DNA of 7,682 nucleotides from Myxococcales bacterium. GTDB lineage: Bacteria > Myxococcota_A > Polyangia > Polyangiales > Polyangiaceae. The stretch spans positions 1 to 7,682 of the forward strand of contig JAHFDX010000167.1 of assembly GCA_023248785.1 (NCBI GenBank), given 5' to 3'. The notes below the pieces were generated by a model. That model saw only the letters and a program-made list of their open reading frames with translations. It was not told the DNA's origin and made no database searches. The stretch's first letter is position 1. Every line of letters starts with the position of its first letter. The translations under genes and the position numbers were made by a program. This document shows, in pieces, positions 6,298-7,682 of the stretch.

Positions 6298-7682
6298 GTG
6301 CCACATGATGCGGGTGCTGAAACACGCGTGGTCCCGCGCCTTTGGGACGTGGCCTTAGCAAATAAGGCGTTTAAAGTTACATTTTCGCTTTCGTTGCTCG
6401 CTCACGTTTTGTGGCTCAATCCATTTTCCTGGCCCAGGTCGACAAAATTCAATGAAATCGAGGGTGAAGCGGACATCGTGGTCGATCTCTTCGAGGAGGC
6501 CCAGGAACCCGCACCCAATTCGGTCGAAAACCAAACGCCCGCTTCCGATTTTGCCGACGCAGCGGTAGCTGTTCGCGACGGAGGTGCAAGCGACGCAGCT
6601 TTGTGGGGCGATGCCGCTTCCGATGCTGACGCTGCTCTTGATGGCGCACGCGAAGGAAAACGCGATGGCGCCCCAGACGCCACGCCCCCGGACGCGGCCA
6701 ACGATGCGAGTGACGCAGGGGACGCGGGCGATGCAGCCCCGCCCGCTCCTCTACCGGACAAGGGACCAAAAAACGCGAGCGAATTTGTTGGAGCAGCGGG
6801 CAAAATCCAGGTCGCCGAAAACTACGTGGTTGTTTCGATCAACGGTGAGGTGATCCGAACGAATCCGGTTGCGCGACGGACGGGCCCTCTGCTTCAAGGC
6901 CTTGCACAATGGAACCAGTTTCTCGGAGGAACGGGGTTCAATCCCGTGCTTCATACGGATTGGGTGCTCATCTCGGGTCCGTCGCTCACGGATACGACGC
7001 GCGACATTTTTACGATCCGCTACAACGTGCCTGACACGACGGTTGACGCCGCCTGCGAACATCTTGCGCGCAGGTACAAAGACAAAGGAGGGCGATTCGA
7101 TAGCGGCGTTCCGGGTGTAAAAACGTGGCGCACGTTTGCCGACAAGGGCGAACGCATCCTCGTGAGACCGCAACACGGTATCTTGGTGATTCTTCCGTCG
7201 AGGGAGATTCTCCGCAAAGATACGAAGCAATCCGACGCAGAGGCCGAAGCGAAGGAGAAGGCGCTCATCGCGAAAGTAGCCAAGGTTGGCTACCCGTCGA
7301 AGCTGAAGAACTCGAAGGAAGCGATGCGATTGATGCTGCGCTATCCGTCGAAGCCATTTCCGTTTTTGCCGGAACAACTCGATGTAATTCGCATGTGGGT
7401 TACGCCCGGGGAAGAGGACGGAGGCACCATTTCTGCGGAGGGCGATTGCGAAACGGAGCTTGCGTGCAAGGATGCATACGAAGCGATGGAGGCCAATCTC
7501 GCCACCATGGCCATCGGCGCGTCGTTGGGTAGCCTATTCAAGTCCATCCCGCGCGCCATTGGTGACATCCTCGCGAACGCACGACTCAATCGCAACGGCA
7601 AGCACGTGAATCTCACGGTCGATGTCACAAGGCCGCAGCCCGAGGCCCTCCTTCAGTTCGTCGCTCGCAACGTGGTGCACGT
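6298..7682 (+). CDS. TonB-like single-pass membrane protein of unknown function (3' end outside window)
   Basis: The frame runs without a stop to the right edge, giving about 461 residues. An in-frame TGA at 6124 bounds it upstream, with no ATG after it; GTG at 6298 is preferred (GGGAG ten bases upstream), with 6289, 6328 and 6349 possible. Residues 1-24 would be cytoplasmic. A short hydrophobic segment at about 25-41 is followed by Asn-Pro and an acidic D-I-V-V-D-L motif. This N-terminal pattern resembles TonB-type energy transducers. Residues 83-151 are an Asp/Ala/Pro-rich, probably disordered spacer. From about 155 a folded domain follows, with segments such as V-V-V-S-I-N-G-E-V, F-L-G-G-T-G-F-N-P and D-W-V-L-I-S-G-P, which I cannot assign to a named family. 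Two Cys five residues apart lie at 7447-7470. It most likely has an envelope or periplasmic role; no TonB C-terminal domain was seen, but the end is missing. Confidence 0.8.
   Translation, partial: MPHDAGAETRVVPRLWDVALANKAFKVTFSLSLLAHVLWLNPFSWPRSTKFNEIEGEADIVVDLFEEAQEPAPNSVENQTPASDFADAAVAVRDGGASDAALWGDAASDADAALDGAREGKRDGAPDATPPDAANDASDAGDAGDAAPPAPLPDKGPKNASEFVGAAGKIQVAENYVVVSINGEVIRTNPVARRTGPLLQGLAQWNQFLGGTGFNPVLHTDWVLISGPSLTDTTRDIFTIRYNVPDTTVDAACEHLARRYKDKGGRFDSGVPGVKTWRTFADKGERILVRPQHGILVILPSREILRKDTKQSDAEAEAKEKALIAKVAKVGYPSKLKNSKEAMRLMLRYPSKPFPFLPEQLDVIRMWVTPGEEDGGTISAEGDCETELACKDAYEAMEANLATMAIGASLGSLFKSIPRAIGDILANARLNRNGKHVNLTVDVTRPQPEALLQFVARNVVH
6544..6750 (+). repeat. Low-complexity Asp/Ala-rich coding segment
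   Basis: This part of the TonB-like gene encodes 69 residues of which 23 are Ala and 15 are Asp, with many GAC/GAT-GC(N) codon pairs. It is probably an extended spacer crossing the periplasm. The repeats are degenerate rather than exact. Confidence 0.75.

Noticed and set aside
5964..6308. Plus-strand open frame of 114 codons over the transpeptidase 5' end
   Set aside because: It is antisense to the lipoprotein gene, has an Arg-rich composition typical of shadow frames, and has no ribosome site.
6751..7377. Minus-strand open frame of 208 codons opposite the TonB-like gene
   Set aside because: Arg-rich shadow translation with no recognisable motif; the plus frame is longer and has ordinary composition with a membrane anchor.

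Overview
The window looks like a chromosomal stretch from a Myxococcota-type bacterium (Polyangia or relatives). This is inferred from the mix of content: a tectonin-propeller protein, a YkuD lipoprotein with SH3-like modules, a TonB-like single-pass protein with a long Asp/Ala-rich linker, and moderately GC-rich DNA. No RNA gene, insertion sequence, CRISPR array or phage hallmark was seen.

Layout. Positions 3-1943 (+) hold the 3' part of a gene open at the left edge. It has a Cys-bearing N-terminal region and a C-terminal six-blade tectonin beta-propeller. Its stop faces the stop of a minus-strand cluster only 4 bp away. That cluster reads right to left: an L,D-transpeptidase lipoprotein (6001-4394), then trpG (4357-3737), trpD (3752-2736) and trpC (2739-1948). 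The three trp genes overlap one another (16 nt and 4 nt), the usual sign of translational coupling. Positions 6002-6297 form a divergent intergenic region with no firm promoter. From about 6298 (+) to the right edge runs a 3'-truncated gene for a membrane-anchored protein of unknown function.

How the genes work together. TrpG supplies ammonia from glutamine to anthranilate synthase, TrpD adds phosphoribosyl to anthranilate, and TrpC closes the indole ring. TrpE, TrpF, TrpA and TrpB are not in the window, so the pathway must be completed elsewhere. The L,D-transpeptidase acts on peptidoglycan in the envelope and has no metabolic link to tryptophan, although it lies only 36 bp upstream of trpG on the same strand.

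No complete new system can be demonstrated. The observations most worth a second look are the tectonin gene (a three-fold two-blade repeat, evenly spaced Cys pairs, an uncharacterised N-terminus), a Glu-to-Leu change at a normally conserved active-site position of TrpC, the trpGDC block separated from trpE and trpF, and the unknown TonB-like protein.
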